Below the pieces are notes generated by a model. It did no database searches. It saw only the letters and a program-made list of their open reading frames with translations, and had not been told where the DNA came from. Source: Amylostereum areolatum (Eukaryota > Basidiomycota > Agaricomycetes > Russulales > Stereaceae). Taken from it: a DNA stretch of 64,000 bases. The DNA lies in the NCBI GenBank assembly GCA_012932865.1, contig SAXG01000006.1, positions 248,001-312,000 of the forward strand. The letters run 5' to 3'. Numbering within the stretch: the first letter of the stretch is position 1; each line of letters starts with the position of its first letter. Positions 1 through 8,869 of the stretch are shown piece by piece. Both the position numbers and the translations under genes were made by a program.

Positions 1-229
1 AGTTTCGTTTAGACCACCCAGAGCGGTGTCTAGCGTTGCTCCTCCTACCTTCCCCCCCCTCACACACACCCCTGAAGGCGTAGTACTCAGGCTTCTGACG
101 TTGTGCGAGCAACCACGAACCTTGTAGACGCTTACAACAACCTCACTCGAACACCTAGGAAAATCCGGGAAAGAGGAAAACCCGATTGACTTAGTTTCGA
201 AAAGACCTTAACCCCCTTTTCGCTTGACA
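1..229 (+). repeat. Probable 3' end of an unidentified LTR
   Basis: This stretch matches none of the families in the window. It ends TTGACA directly against family A gag sequence that starts mid-codon at 230. The LTRs of families A, C and S all end TGACA, so the simplest reading is the terminal part of another LTR inserted in A1-tail gag. The other end lies outside the window, so neither the TSD nor the family can be checked. Confidence 0.35.
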
Positions 230-1481
230 GCGCGTCCATCACGCTTTTCCGATCTTCGGCTGACAGGCTCCTAGCCCAGGCGGTGGGCGTCTCGAACGTC
301 TGTGCTCGAGCCTCCCGCTTTGGTGGTTCCGTGTACCGGTCCCTCCCCCACATGTCTCGGATGTTCTTCACGTCCACCCTGCAGTCCCGCACCTGGTGGC
401 CATTCTGTCCGCAGCGGAAGCATCACCCCTTGATGTCGACACGGTTGACGTCCATCGGCTGACCTTTGCCACCGTGCACCGTGCCGGTTCCATCGCGGCG
501 CCATGAGACCTGCCCCCCTTGTTGCCCATTGGTTGATCCTTGTCCTTTGGGTTTTTGGTTCTGCACGGGTCCACTGCGCTGGGTCTTAAGGTCCTCCCGC
601 TCCTGTCGTAGACCGTCGATCAGGATGATGCGCTCTTTGAGGTCCTCATATTTCTGAGTAGTGTTGCCGAAGTTCAGTTCAGTTCGGTTCGGGACCCATC
701 TTGCCTGAACCTGAACCTGAACCGACACCTCTGGGGGTGAACCTGAACCTGAACCTGAACTGAACCTCGGTTCAGGTTCGAACTCGGTTCGGACTTGGTT
801 CAAACCCCAATTTTTGCTTTAGAACACTTAGCATTCTGTGGTTACTAGTAGTACCAGTAGATGTAGTACATACAGCCTGGGGAAACATGACAACGGGTAG
901 CGAGACAGTAGCAAGATGAGACAGTAGGGTGATAAGGAAGAGTGCGGGTCGAGAGCAAGGAGTGCGGGGGTGCTGGGGATGGCGACTGCTTGGCTCAAAT
1001 GTGCCGTCAATGACAATGGCCATCTATCACTTGACGTCATCACAACAGTGATGGGCTCATGCATGAAGGACCTGTCGAGAGCGGGGCTTGAGCGAGGCCG
1101 CATAGAGAGTGTTGGAGGGGTGTGTGTAGAGGAATACAGAGGTCGGCCTTGTGGAGGAGGGTAAGGAACCAGGGTGGAGAGGTGGTGTTGTAGGGTGTGG
1201 AGTACTTCGGCAGGAGTGGGATGAGAGGCGGGGAAGGATGAGAGGTGAGGGTGAGAGGTGAGAGGGCCACGTGGCCTTGCACAGCCGAACGCGGTTCGGG
1301 CCGGTTCTGTCGGTTCTTCCCCGGCCCGAACCTGAACCTGAACCGACGGGTGAAAGCCAGAACCAGAACCAGAACCGGACCGAACTGTCGGTTCGGTTCT
1401 GTCGGTTCAGGTTCGGACCGCGGTTCTGAACCGAACTTTGGCAACACTATTTCTGAGGAACGTGACCGCTGTCGTAGATGG
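230..1481 (-). pseudogene. A1-tail: 3' part of family A gag, split by a hAT element
   Basis: On the minus strand this encodes the Gag C-terminal region of family A. It runs from the helical segment before the knuckle (QKYEDLKERIILIDGLRQ) through a CCHC-type region to the conserved WARSLSAEDRKSVMDAL segment just before the usual stop. The right edge (GATGG, 1477-1481) abuts a family B LTR. The left edge is cut at 230 before the normal C-terminus and frameshift site. A 791-bp hAT element sits at 659-1449. The missing upstream half is at 15549-17927: both edges carry the same 5-bp duplication (CCATC/GATGG), so the two pieces were once one element. Cannot make full Gag. Confidence 0.8.
659..1449. 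mobile_element. Non-autonomous hAT-type element, copy 1
   Basis: A 791-bp insertion in A gag with terminal inverted repeats TAGTGTTGCC...GGCAACACTA and a perfect 8-bp target duplication, TTTCTGAG (651-658 and 1450-1457). The uninterrupted site is seen near 55705. An 8-bp TSD with a TAGTGTTG-like terminus is typical of the hAT superfamily. Subterminal regions hold arrays of CCGAACCTGAAC-like repeats in opposite orientation at the two ends, such as transposase-binding sites could form. No transposase ORF is visible, so it would need a partner in trans. Confidence 0.87.
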
Positions 1482-2021
1482 TGTTAAGGACGGTCCTTAT
1501 CACGTGACAAGCGGCTCAGGCTACAGTATTCGTGTAGATGAGAGGTGGGATCAGGTGATCCAGACGTCTCGGTGATACGAAGGTTGAGGTCGATAAGCGA
1601 AGCAGTAAGTCTTCACGGAAGACTTAGGCGAGCTTTCGACTTAGTTACTTTGGGCTCTCTTTAGTATACTTAAGAGGAGGTTCTTTAGTTAGAACAGTCC
1701 TGTATTTACAAAGAGAACGAGCTGAGGAATGGCTCGTTCGATGAGCCTCCTTTTATAAGAAAGGAGGTCGAGTAAATATATGTACATTGAGCGACGGTCG
1801 CATCAAGTATCTACGGGGATGAGACTGTGGCACTGTCGCGGCTGTGCCGTTGAGACGGTGACGATCTGTGGCACTGTCGTTGGGACGGTGACGATCTGTG
1901 GCACTGTCGTCGTCGCGTCGTTGAGACGGTTACGAACTGGGGCACAGTCGTAATCCGTCGTTTAGCGACGTCCTTCCTAATAAGGCAATGGAAAATGAAG
2001 TACCTTGGACAAGTTGTAACA
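1482..2021 (-). repeat. Family B 3' LTR (B1-tail)
   Basis: A 540-bp LTR, TGTTACAAC...CCTTAACA on the minus strand, with 5-bp terminal inverted repeats TGTTA/TAACA. It has internal tandem copies of a CACAGATCGTCACCGTC-type repeat, a TATAAAAG box and a TACTGTAG motif near its 3' end. Nearly identical to the LTR at 17928-18467. Confidence 0.92.
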
Positions 2022-2251
2022 CTATCCCCCTCTCTAGAATCTACGTCTCGTAGATTCCTGAATCGAAGCGGTTCTAGAGGGATCTCTTGAACATGCTGTT
2101 GATCGCTCGCTCTTCGCCATTGGAGGAGGAATATTGTTGATGCGAGGAATATGAGGATCGTAAGTCCTACGATGATGCTGATGACGGTGATGAGCCAGCG
2201 TGGAGTAGGCGTATTGAAAATCGCGAGATCGGGCGACTGAGTGGGCTGCAT
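1811..2251 (-). CDS. Family B ORF-f: small single-pass membrane protein running into the LTR
   Basis: Starts at ATG 2251. The first ~18 residues are polar (MQPTQSPDLAIF...). A strongly hydrophobic segment of about 23 residues follows (WLITVISIIVGLTILIFLAS), then a basic QWRR stop-transfer and a hydrophilic tail. About 76 codons lie upstream of the LTR; the frame then continues ~70 codons into the LTR, giving ~146 aa. Position and topology recall small retroelement or viral membrane proteins, but no family is recognised. The B4 copy (60147-60287) keeps the membrane segment and stops right after it, so the LTR-encoded tail is dispensable or accidental. Function unknown. Confidence 0.6.
   Translation of the reverse strand: MQPTQSPDLAIFNTPTPRWLITVISIIVGLTILIFLASTIFLLQWRRASDQQHVQEIPLEPLRFRNLRDVDSREGDSVTTCPRYFIFHCLIRKDVAKRRITTVPQFVTVSTTRRRQCHRSSPSQRQCHRSSPSQRHSRDSATVSSP
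2022..2036 (-). promoter_or_regulatory. Polypurine tract of B1-tail
   Basis: The minus strand reads TAGAGAGGGGGATAG immediately before the 3' LTR start TGTTAC, the expected place for the plus-strand priming tract. The B4 counterpart is at 60366-60379. Confidence 0.7.
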
Positions 2252-2325
2252 CACGCTTCTGAGTCCTCATGTTTTGATGTTCACTCTTTTTATCCTTATC
2301 CGGAATCGAGCGATAGAATTCTATT

Positions 2326-2709
2326 CTACCGCTTCAGTAACGCCTCTACTACTTTCACGTCCTCTCCGTCCATCGTGGGAGACCCTAGCCGATGCCCTAT
2401 CCTCGCCGTCGTCGCGTGGTCCGGGCTTCTGAACCGGGGGCCGTGCTTCCGGAATACCCCTCTAATGCCGCATTTCCCTTTCGACTCCCGCATGGCTTCT
2501 TCGTCTAGACTTCTCGGCCTCTTCATGGCGCGAGCGACGTCCGGACGGCTTAGGAGTTCCGTGACTCTCTTGAGATGACGAAGGAGTTCTTCGTCTTGTG
2601 GGTCGGGCGTGGGAGTGCGTGAGAGGACGGGTGAGGGAGGAGGAGTGGTAGGGGGAGTGTGGTCGGTGGTGGATAGGTTGCGCGATGAGGAGGTGAGGGT
2701 GGAAGACAT
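2326..2709 (-). CDS. Family B ORF-e: 127-aa basic protein
   Basis: Starts at an ATG (MSSTLTSSSRN...). The N-terminus is Ser/Thr/Pro-rich, then an acidic-basic helical segment (ELLRHLKRVTELLSRPDVA), then a very basic region containing RKHGPRFRSPDHATTARIGHRLG. Length is identical (127 aa) in B4 at 59692-60075 and most residues are conserved, which supports it as a real gene of the 3' module. No known domain recognised. Basic character would fit nucleic-acid or membrane binding, but that is conjecture. Confidence 0.6.
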   Translation of the reverse strand: MSSTLTSSSRNLSTTDHTPPTTPPPSPVLSRTPTPDPQDEELLRHLKRVTELLSRPDVARAMKRPRSLDEEAMRESKGKCGIRGVFRKHGPRFRSPDHATTARIGHRLGSPTMDGEDVKVVEALLKR

Positions 2710-2855
2710 TTGGTTGGTGTGGGTGGTGCGAGTGGGTTTGTTTAGACGATGTCTGAGGGTGTTGTGGTCTTTGTAGCTTTCCTTTTTATCCTTACGATGC
2801 GGAGGGGCAATGATGTAATCATTGCCAGCGATCGTAAGCGATGATTCGTACATAA

Positions 2856-3070
2856 TCAAAACTGAGTTGTAAGCAGGCGACGCGTCCAGCGCGTCGCGGA
2901 GAGAATATCAAGCGTCTCGCCTTCCTCATAGCGATAGAAACCGGTATAGTAGAGAAGTCCGAGGAAAATATGCGTGCGGATGAGGGCGCAGTCCATGATC
3001 AGTCCGAGAAGTATCGTGACGATAGATGCGAGAGCGTAATGATGGGGGGAGAGAGAAAGTCCGAGTGCAT
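2856..3070 (-). pseudogene. Family B ORF-d: small hydrophobic protein, frame broken
   Basis: After an ATG at 3070 (MHSDFLSPP...) the reading frame shifts by one base before a hydrophobic segment (ASIVTILLGLIMDCALI). It then continues through THIFLGLLYYTGFYRYEEGE to a basic C-terminus ending LLTTQF. In B4 (59317-59544) the hydrophobic part is in frame but the ATG has become ACG, so the two copies are damaged differently. The intact ancestor would be ~75 aa with one or two membrane segments. It starts ~30 bp downstream of the ORF-a stop. Function unknown. Confidence 0.45.
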
Positions 3071-3097
3071 GATGATGGGTAAAGTCTGTCCGCGCGC

Positions 3098-4804
3098 TTA
3101 CCAGGGCTCCGGCCAGTGATCCTTCGACTCCTCCGCTTCCTGTAAGTCCCAATCTTCTTCCTTCCAGAAGAGATCGTCGACGCGCCAGGAGTGATTGAAG
3201 CGCGAGGGGGGTTCTCGCTGAGTGCGGAGCATTGCATCCTCCCAGTACAGCCACTGCTCAGTGGCGTGTTGGGCGGCTTCGTGCGTCAGGCTCTCACGTC
3301 GCGTGAGGAATCCCAGAAGCTGCCTGTGAGCGCGGGCGGTAGCGTCGGTACGTCGGAGGTGGGGGTGGGACATCAGTGTTCCTGGATCGTAACTGATATC
3401 CGGACGGCTCGGGCGAGGGCGAGGAAGAGGAGTCTGTGGTCGGAGGGGATAGCAGGACCGAGATCGGGGGAAGTGAGGGGGAGCGTCCTTGCGACGGGGA
3501 CAATCTCGGCGGAGATGGCCTCGCTTGCCGCATTTCCAGCAGCGTTTCCGCGGCTTCGAGGGAATTGCGTCCCACTTCTCTTGCGTCCACGTGGTCAGTT
3601 CGTTGCTCCACTGGTCCGAGGGATTCTCGGCCGTTTCTTCCGCCTTGTCCGCCGAACTGTCCGATTCGTCCGCTGAACTGTCCGACTCGTCCGTTAGGTT
3701 GAGTTCCTGTCTCCGGCGAGCGCGGTCTTCCATCATCCGATCAACTATCTTCTGGAGCTCCTTGAAGTTCTTCCTCACCCGGTGCATCGGGGAGTCTGAA
3801 CTCTCTGATTCGCTTGAACGGTCTCCCGTCGGGGTCGACAGAATCATGTTTACGTCGCTGTGCGGTGACTCGGGGATCTTGGGTGACGGGATCTCGAGCG
3901 TGGTCGGGGTGCGGACGTAGGAATGAGGGATAGGGGGCGGGGCCTCCGTGCCACGGCATGGGAGCATCGCCAGCAGATAGTGGGAATGGAGTTGGCGGTC
4001 TAGGCACGGCGGGCAGCCGAGAAGATGTCCTAGGTACCGGTCGCGGACTGCTGGTCGGTCGTCCGGTTGGTTGTCCAAGCTCTGGAAGGACCAGGGGCTG
4101 TCCCGATAGCTCTCTTGGCAGGGACTGTCTGAACAGCTCTCCGGGTACTCCGTTTCGAGCGACGGGAGGTTGGATGGGGTCAATGTGGGTGAGGTCGGGG
4201 ACGGGTATGGATCCCGGCGGGGTGGGAGCGGTGACGGGTCGTGGAGGGGCGTTAGGAAGGAACGGGGGTCTGGCGAGGGCGGACGTGATGGGATCGGGTC
4301 GAACAGTATAGCCCGGGGAGATGTGATATCCATGGAAGATGAGGTCGATGTCGGGGCCGTCGCGTGACGACATATGGGGAACTCCGGTAGTTTCCATTCG
4401 CCTTCGGAGGATTTCTCCTTCGTAGGCGGCGCGGAAGGTGTGTCTTTCCCAGTTGAGCCAGTTGACTCGGTGTCCGACTTCAGTGAGGAATCTCCGGAGC
4501 TCTGCGACGTTGAGTACAGCCGCTGCGCTAGCTTCCGGAATCGTCGAAGAAGCTTGACCTCTCGCTCCTCCATCTCGGTCGAGAGCGTCAGGTACCTCGA
4601 GTCTAGCTGGCGGAGTTCTCCGTCGAGCATCTTGATGTGGTTCTCCAGGACGCCCTGGACGTCGGCCGACTCCCTCCTGAGGTCGTCGATCCGCTGCCTG
4701 GCCTGTTCGAGCGCTACTCCGGCTATCATGCGGGCTATCTGACTCTCGAGTATCGGGGAATCGGGTGTTGGGACCTCCGTCGTTCCGGGCCACGGGGATT
4801 GCAT
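3098..4804 (-). CDS. Family B ORF-a: 568-aa coiled-coil protein with a CCHC zinc knuckle
   Basis: The frame opens with GTG CTA ATG; I take the ATG at 4804. Residues ~15-100 form a heptad-rich coiled coil (e.g. ADVQGVLENHIKMLDGELRQ). A long Pro/Ser-rich linker follows, then an acidic SADESDSSAD stretch, then a Gag-type knuckle CWKCGKRGHLRRDC at ~422-435. The C-terminus is Trp-rich and acidic (DDLFWKEEDWDLQEAEE). This knuckle is distinct from that in B Gag (CFYCRKPGHISRNC) and lies after integrase, a highly unusual place. It overlaps ORF-b over ~1.06 kb in another frame. B4 keeps the same domain order. A second nucleic-acid-binding protein or Gag-like accessory is plausible; not a recognised Env. 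Confidence 0.7.
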   Translation of the reverse strand: MQSPWPGTTEVPTPDSPILESQIARMIAGVALEQARQRIDDLRRESADVQGVLENHIKMLDGELRQLDSRYLTLSTEMEEREVKLLRRFRKLAQRLYSTSQSSGDSSLKSDTESTGSTGKDTPSAPPTKEKSSEGEWKLPEFPICRHATAPTSTSSSMDITSPRAILFDPIPSRPPSPDPRSFLTPLHDPSPLPPRRDPYPSPTSPTLTPSNLPSLETEYPESCSDSPCQESYRDSPWSFQSLDNQPDDRPAVRDRYLGHLLGCPPCLDRQLHSHYLLAMLPCRGTEAPPPIPHSYVRTPTTLEIPSPKIPESPHSDVNMILSTPTGDRSSESESSDSPMHRVRKNFKELQKIVDRMMEDRARRRQELNLTDESDSSADESDSSADKAEETAENPSDQWSNELTTWTQEKWDAIPSKPRKRCWKCGKRGHLRRDCPRRKDAPPHFPRSRSCYPLRPQTPLPRPRPSRPDISYDPGTLMSHPHLRRTDATARAHRQLLGFLTRRESLTHEAAQHATEQWLYWEDAMLRTQREPPSRFNHSWRVDDLFWKEEDWDLQEAEESKDHWPEPW

Positions 4805-5036
4805 TAGCACCTGTGAGGAATCCGGGTGCTTCAGTTAGGGTTCTTCTGTGTGCTTCTAAGCGGCTTACCCCTTGCTCTTCCGTCTGTTCTTCCGTCTGGT
4901 CCTGACCTAGACGGAGAAGGTACTGACTTAATTGCAAGGATTGCTGCCGATCGAGCGATGAAGCAGTCTCCGCAGAGGGCGCGTTCCTGTTGAGAGTGGT
5001 GTACTCGGTTGCAGACGAGGCAGAGGTGGTCGACAT
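3741..5036 (-). CDS. Family B ORF-b: ~431-aa protein overlapping ORF-a and ORF-c
   Basis: Starts at ATG 5036 (MSTTSASSATEYTT...). The N-terminal half is Arg/Asp-rich. The central segment VLNVAELRRFLTEVGHRVNW onward (through WERHTFRAAYEGEILRRRMETT) is identical in B1 and B4 for about 75 residues, followed by a Pro-rich C-terminal half. Over the same DNA the ORF-a frame shows several replacements, while in the coiled-coil part ORF-b varies and ORF-a is conserved. That alternation argues that both frames are translated. No known domain recognised. How ribosomes reach it (leaky scanning, spliced or subgenomic RNA) is unknown. Confidence 0.55.
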   Translation of the reverse strand: MSTTSASSATEYTTLNRNAPSAETASSLDRQQSLQLSQYLLRLGQDQTEEQTEEQGVSRLEAHRRTLTEAPGFLTGANAIPVARNDGGPNTRFPDTRESDSPHDSRSSARTGQAADRRPQEGVGRRPGRPGEPHQDARRRTPPARLEVPDALDRDGGARGQASSTIPEASAAAVLNVAELRRFLTEVGHRVNWLNWERHTFRAAYEGEILRRRMETTGVPHMSSRDGPDIDLIFHGYHISPGYTVRPDPITSALARPPFLPNAPPRPVTAPTPPGSIPVPDLTHIDPIQPPVARNGVPGELFRQSLPRELSGQPLVLPELGQPTGRPTSSPRPVPRTSSRLPAVPRPPTPFPLSAGDAPMPWHGGPAPYPSFLRPHPDHARDPVTQDPRVTAQRRKHDSVDPDGRPFKRIREFRLPDAPGEEELQGAPEDS

Positions 5037-5097
5037 TGCTGGGTGAGACGATTGGATTGGTAGAGGGGGTGTTGGCTGCGTTCGGGGTGGTGGACAT
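4831..5097 (-). CDS. Family B ORF-c: 88-aa CxxC...CxxC protein
   Basis: First ATG after pol (5097). Around residues 25-46 it reads CLVCNRVHHSQQERALCGDC: two CxxC pairs separated by a VHH-containing loop, like a small zinc ribbon or treble-clef finger. The B4 copy (49908-50162) has lost the first cysteine (CLVC to RLIC), so that copy may not bind zinc normally. The C-terminal third is Arg/Ser/Pro-rich. It overlaps the start of ORF-b in a third frame. Role unknown; nucleic-acid or protein binding is plausible. Confidence 0.55.
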   Translation of the reverse strand: MSTTPNAANTPSTNPIVSPSNVDHLCLVCNRVHHSQQERALCGDCFIARSAAILAIKSVPSPSRSGPDGRTDGRARGKPLRSTQKNPN

Positions 5098-5126
5098 TGG
5101 TGGTCTGTCTCGTTGAACCCATAGGG

Positions 5127-5143
5127 TTTTTTATCCCCTCTCC
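5127..5143 (-). promoter_or_regulatory. Internal polypurine tract between pol and the 3' module
   Basis: The minus strand reads GGAGAGGGGATAAAAAA, ~35 bp after the pol stop and just before ORF-c. It is followed by a short inverted repeat, AACCCTATGGGTT. The same arrangement occurs in B4 (49862-49878). Could be a second plus-strand primer, a former element end, or a processing signal for the downstream ORFs. Confidence 0.35.
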
Positions 5144-5177
5144 GTTGGCAGTGCATTCGCCTGAATGGTGTTGAGTC

Positions 5178-6243
5178 TCACCAGTGTTTCGCCTTGCGTT
5201 TCTTTCGTCGCATTGGTCTCTGCTCTTGCTGTGTTACAGCGATCTCGTCGAGATCAGTAGATTCTGCGTTGGTATCTTTGATTGGCTGTGGTGGCGACCC
5301 CGGTGCCTTGGGGTTATTCCGGTGGAACTCTTCGATCACAGCTTTTGATCCCTCGAGATTAGATGCTGGTTCCCATGTGTTACCGGAGTCTGGGTAGCCC
5401 TTCCATTTCACGAAGTAATGTAATGGTTCGGAATACCGTTTGTCTAGTTTTGAGGCTACTATTGTTTCTAATTCATAGAGTTCTTCGTCGTTTACTAGTT
5501 CCGGAGGCGGTCTTTCATAAGCTTCACCATATTGTTCTGTTTCTTTGAACGGGATTAATAACGCTGCGTGGAATACTGGGTGTATTTTCCATTTCATTGG
5601 TAGTTCTAGGCGATAGGTTACCGGCCCTATAACCTTTTCAATTTTGAATGGGCCGAACCGTTTTGGTGCTAGCTTGGTTTTTGGGTATACCGTATTAAGG
5701 TTTTTTCCGTCTAACCATACTTGGTCGCCATGTTTGAGTTGATCTTGTAGTGTGAAAGTCTGGTCATGCTGCATTTTCATCAATTTAGCAGCTATTTCCA
5801 GACTTGCTTCTGCGTTGTCCCATGCGTTCTTAAAGTTCTTTATTCTTTCTTCGGCCGTTGGTATTCGTGGATCGGTTGGTATTGCCGGGTTAAAAACCGG
5901 TTGATACCCGTGTAGGAGTTCAAATGGGGAAGTTTTTGTAGCTGAATGTTGCCGTATATTGTGCGCGAATTCTGCTTTCGGTAAGAGTTTTGCCCAATTT
6001 GTTTGATCTCCGTTGCAAAATGCTCGAAGATATTGTTCTAGTTCTTGATTCACTCTTTCTGTCTCGCCGTCTGTTTGGGGATGATACGCTGTACTGAGCG
6101 ACGAGATAATTCCAAGGCTTTCGCAAATGGATTGGAATACTTTGGACGCGAATTGAGGGCCTCTATCTGATATCATTCTTTTCCATAGTCCAAACCGTCT
6201 GTATACATTGTCGATCAGAAGATCAGCTGTTTCTTCTGCGTTG
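5178..6243 (-). pseudogene. B1-tail pol C-terminus (integrase core to chromodomain)
   Basis: Encodes the second half of integrase (MISDRGPQFASKVFQ with the second catalytic Asp, then YHPQTDGETERVNQE with the Glu), a GPY/F-like module (KLAPKRFGPFKIEKVIGPVT) and a chromodomain (ETIVASKLDKRYSEPLHYFV...GYPDSGNTWEP). The chromodomain is diagnostic of chromoviruses, where it steers integration to marked chromatin. The frame is intact but cut at 6243 after INAEE by C1. The matching upstream part is at 18759-20004. Confidence 0.85.
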
Positions 6244-6663
6244 TGTCACGGATCGCTCCATTTCTCTCTTCGTTTGCAGACCTCGTACACGCGACGTGTC
6301 ACGGCACATGACTTTCCCTCGCATCACATGCTTCAATGACGTCATTGCCCGGACTTCCGAGCGGGGTTCCGCATCCTTATCTATGACATCACTGCTCCGG
6401 ACCTTCGTCCTCCGCCCCATGACTCCTTTCCTATTGTTCCCCCCGCTCGCACCACTATCGCATCACATCGCACCATCGTTCCCACTTGTATATAAGGACA
6501 GTGTTTCTCTTCCCTTTTCCCTAGACTGTCCATCTCGTCATACGGTACTGTAGCGCACGTTGCACTACCCTAGACCCCGGCACTCTCGAATCTATTTTCT
6601 TCTCGCTCCTCCCATCGTCGCGACTTAGGCGGTTCATCGGTCTCGTAAACTGTGTTTCTGACA
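6244..6663 (+). repeat. Family C 5' LTR (C1)
   Basis: A 420-bp LTR, TGTCACGGATCG...TTTCTGACA, with TGTCA/TGACA termini. TATATAAG box at 6489, TACTGTAG at 6546. Over the portions compared it is identical to the C2 3' LTR (20005-20424). It is followed by CC and TGGACAGTCTACC, a plausible tRNA primer-binding site. Confidence 0.92.
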
Positions 6664-7863
6664 CCTGGACAGTCTACCCCTACGCCTACCTCGCACCCCT
6701 CTCTCCATCTACCTCTGCCGTCTCTACGACGTTAAAAACTCCCACCACGGACCTCCCGAACGCACCGGTCTTCCTCCCGTTCAACGGAAAGCCGATCACC
6801 CCCCGCGACGACGCACCACTCCCCTACCCTTGGTCCGACGCCGTCACCGTCAACTGCCTCGTCCCCGTACAGAACCTCTGCAAGAAAGATCCCTGGACCG
6901 CGCACTGGCCTCAACTTCCGCATCTTCGAGTGGAGGTGGCACAAGGATCACGGTACTGTCGTCCTCGCCCTATACGTCCGGATCACTACGTGCATCAACG
7001 TAGATCTCGAACGCCTTGAATTCACCCTCCACGCCCCCACCTACCACACATACCTCATCCAAGACGCCCCCAACCCGATCCTCCAAACCAGTTTCACCTC
7101 TGTCTCCCAGTTTAACCGTCGGACCCCCGAATCCACCCCGCCACCAGTCCTCCGTCCCACCATCAAGGGTAAGACCCTTCGTCGCCGCCACCACGAACAT
7201 AAGATTCCGCCAGGCAGTAAAAGCCGGCTACCTCACCCAGAAACTCCTCGGGCCGTCGCCCCATCGGCGGCGGACTTCTTATAGGGACCATCATCACGTC
7301 CTCCACAGCCCCTCGTCCCCCCACCCCAACCTTCCCCCAGCGTCTTTCGAGACTACTGTCCTGAAGAGTACTATCTCACTCGCAGCAGACTAAGGAATCC
7401 GTACGTTGGCTGCACGACGAACCAAACCGGCAACGTCGAGACTGGTACTTCGACGACCGCGACGAACAAACCCTACGTCGAAGAATCGTTTTGCCACCGC
7501 TGCGGACGTTCTACAGCGCTTCCTGAACCCCCTCCGACCAACTCGCCCCCACCCCGTCGACGTACTGTAATTGAAGTCCCAGAAGGGATCAACTACAACG
7601 ACACAACTGGGAAGTGGTACGCCTATAGACGGAACAAGAACGGAACCCCAGGACGATCAGTAGTTGAGTGGCAGCCCACTTCGTTCAGTCCCGTCCAAGA
7701 TCACTGGTCGTGGCATCATAACCAGCAATTCCTCCCCCCCCGCCGACTCCTTGTCGCAAAACAAGTTGAGGACGAAGTGAAGAAGCAGAAGAAACACGAC
7801 GAGAAACCTACGCCGCTGATAAGAACTCGCCCAATCCCTCACCGTCCCCCCCCCTTCGACAAG
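6664..7863 (+). pseudogene. C1 ATG-poor leader with ORF0 and Gag N-extension (frameshifted)
   Basis: Homologous to 62758-63965 (C3), where the same stretch is open in the gag frame apart from one TAG. Here small indels, for example at ~6906, 7205 and 7250, break it. It encodes recognisable pieces (FLPFNGKPITP; WYFDDRDEQ). It keeps the lack of sense ATG seen in the other family C leaders. Confidence 0.6.
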
Positions 7864-8869
7864 ATGCCCGACGCCGAATCAAACCTGCCGTCTCGAAGCG
7901 GGAGATCGGCCCCAAGCCAAAGCATTCAAAGGCGATAGACGCGACAACCCTCGGTTCTCCCTCGAGCTCCACATGTTCCTGCGCGTTAACAAGGATGTTT
8001 ATGCCACAGATGAAGCCAAGATGATGCCTCCTCAGCCTGATGGAGGACGACACGGCGAAAGCCTGGGCCACGCATCGCGCATGGAACTCTTCGCCGACAA
8101 GACGAGAAGAAGGAAAACACCGAAACCCTCGACCCCACGCCCCCAACACTCCACTATAGCTCCTACAAAGAGCTCTTGAGAGGTTGGCAAAGACTTCGTG
8201 CCCGTTGATCCGAAGATAGAGGCTCAGTGTAAGATCACGAGCTCGCAATGACCACCGGGACGTCACTAACTTTATCACCGAGTTTGAGATGCTGGCAACA
8301 TGTCTGCGTACGACGACGAGGCGCTAATCCACTTTTCAAGAAGGGACTTCGTGTGACCTCGGCAGAGCAGGTGGCCCGTCGTACCCATTCCCCACCAAGC
8401 CGCGGAGTGGAAGGGAGCGCGCCCGCCGCATCAACCACCGTGGCTCGAAGAGAACCGGAGAGGAAGAGCAGTCAGTCCAAGGGGGCTGTCGGCTCACCTG
8501 AACGGTTGACCAACGACTCCTCGTCGCGCCGAGTCGGCGCCTCACCAACACCTCGACCCGCCCTGCAAAACTGACGGACGACGAGCGCGCAAAGATGATG
8601 CGCAAAGGCAAGTGCTTCAGTGTCGACAAGCCGGTCACGTCTCTCGCGACTGCCCCAACCGCGACTCGGCACGCGACGGGTGGGCGCAGTAGAGATGGGT
8701 CCAAGGCCCCTCCCCTGCCGACGAACACGGCTCCGTCCACTGCGAAAGCAGCTCCCGACCCATCCAAAACCATCGCGGCGATCACTCGCAGCTGAAGGAT
8801 CTGGACGCGGAAGGCAAGGAGCAGGCAGTAGCGCTGTTGAAGGACATCCTGGAATCGCAGGATTTTTGA
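7864..8869 (+). pseudogene. C1 gag, multiply frameshifted
   Basis: Begins ATGCCCGACGCCGAATC like intact C2 Gag (341 aa) and ends at the conserved GGATTTTTGA junction. Many single-base losses break the frame, and the knuckle survives only in pieces. Confidence 0.75.

Larger units (their letters stand above)
1482..6243 (-). mobile_element. B1-tail: 3' half of a family B Ty3/Gypsy element
   Basis: In minus orientation it holds the pol C-terminus, the whole 3' accessory module and the 3' LTR. It is cut at 6243 inside the integrase coding region by the LTR of C1. Its missing 5' half is B1-head (17928-20004): the LTRs match in length (540 bp) with one difference noticed, and the TSD halves match (GATGG at 1477-1481, CCATC at 17923-17927). 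Confidence 0.85.

Noticed and set aside
1811..1960. Regular short repeats in the family B LTR considered as a CRISPR-like array.
   Set aside because: Two to three imperfect tandem copies inside an LTR, no unique spacers, eukaryotic context.
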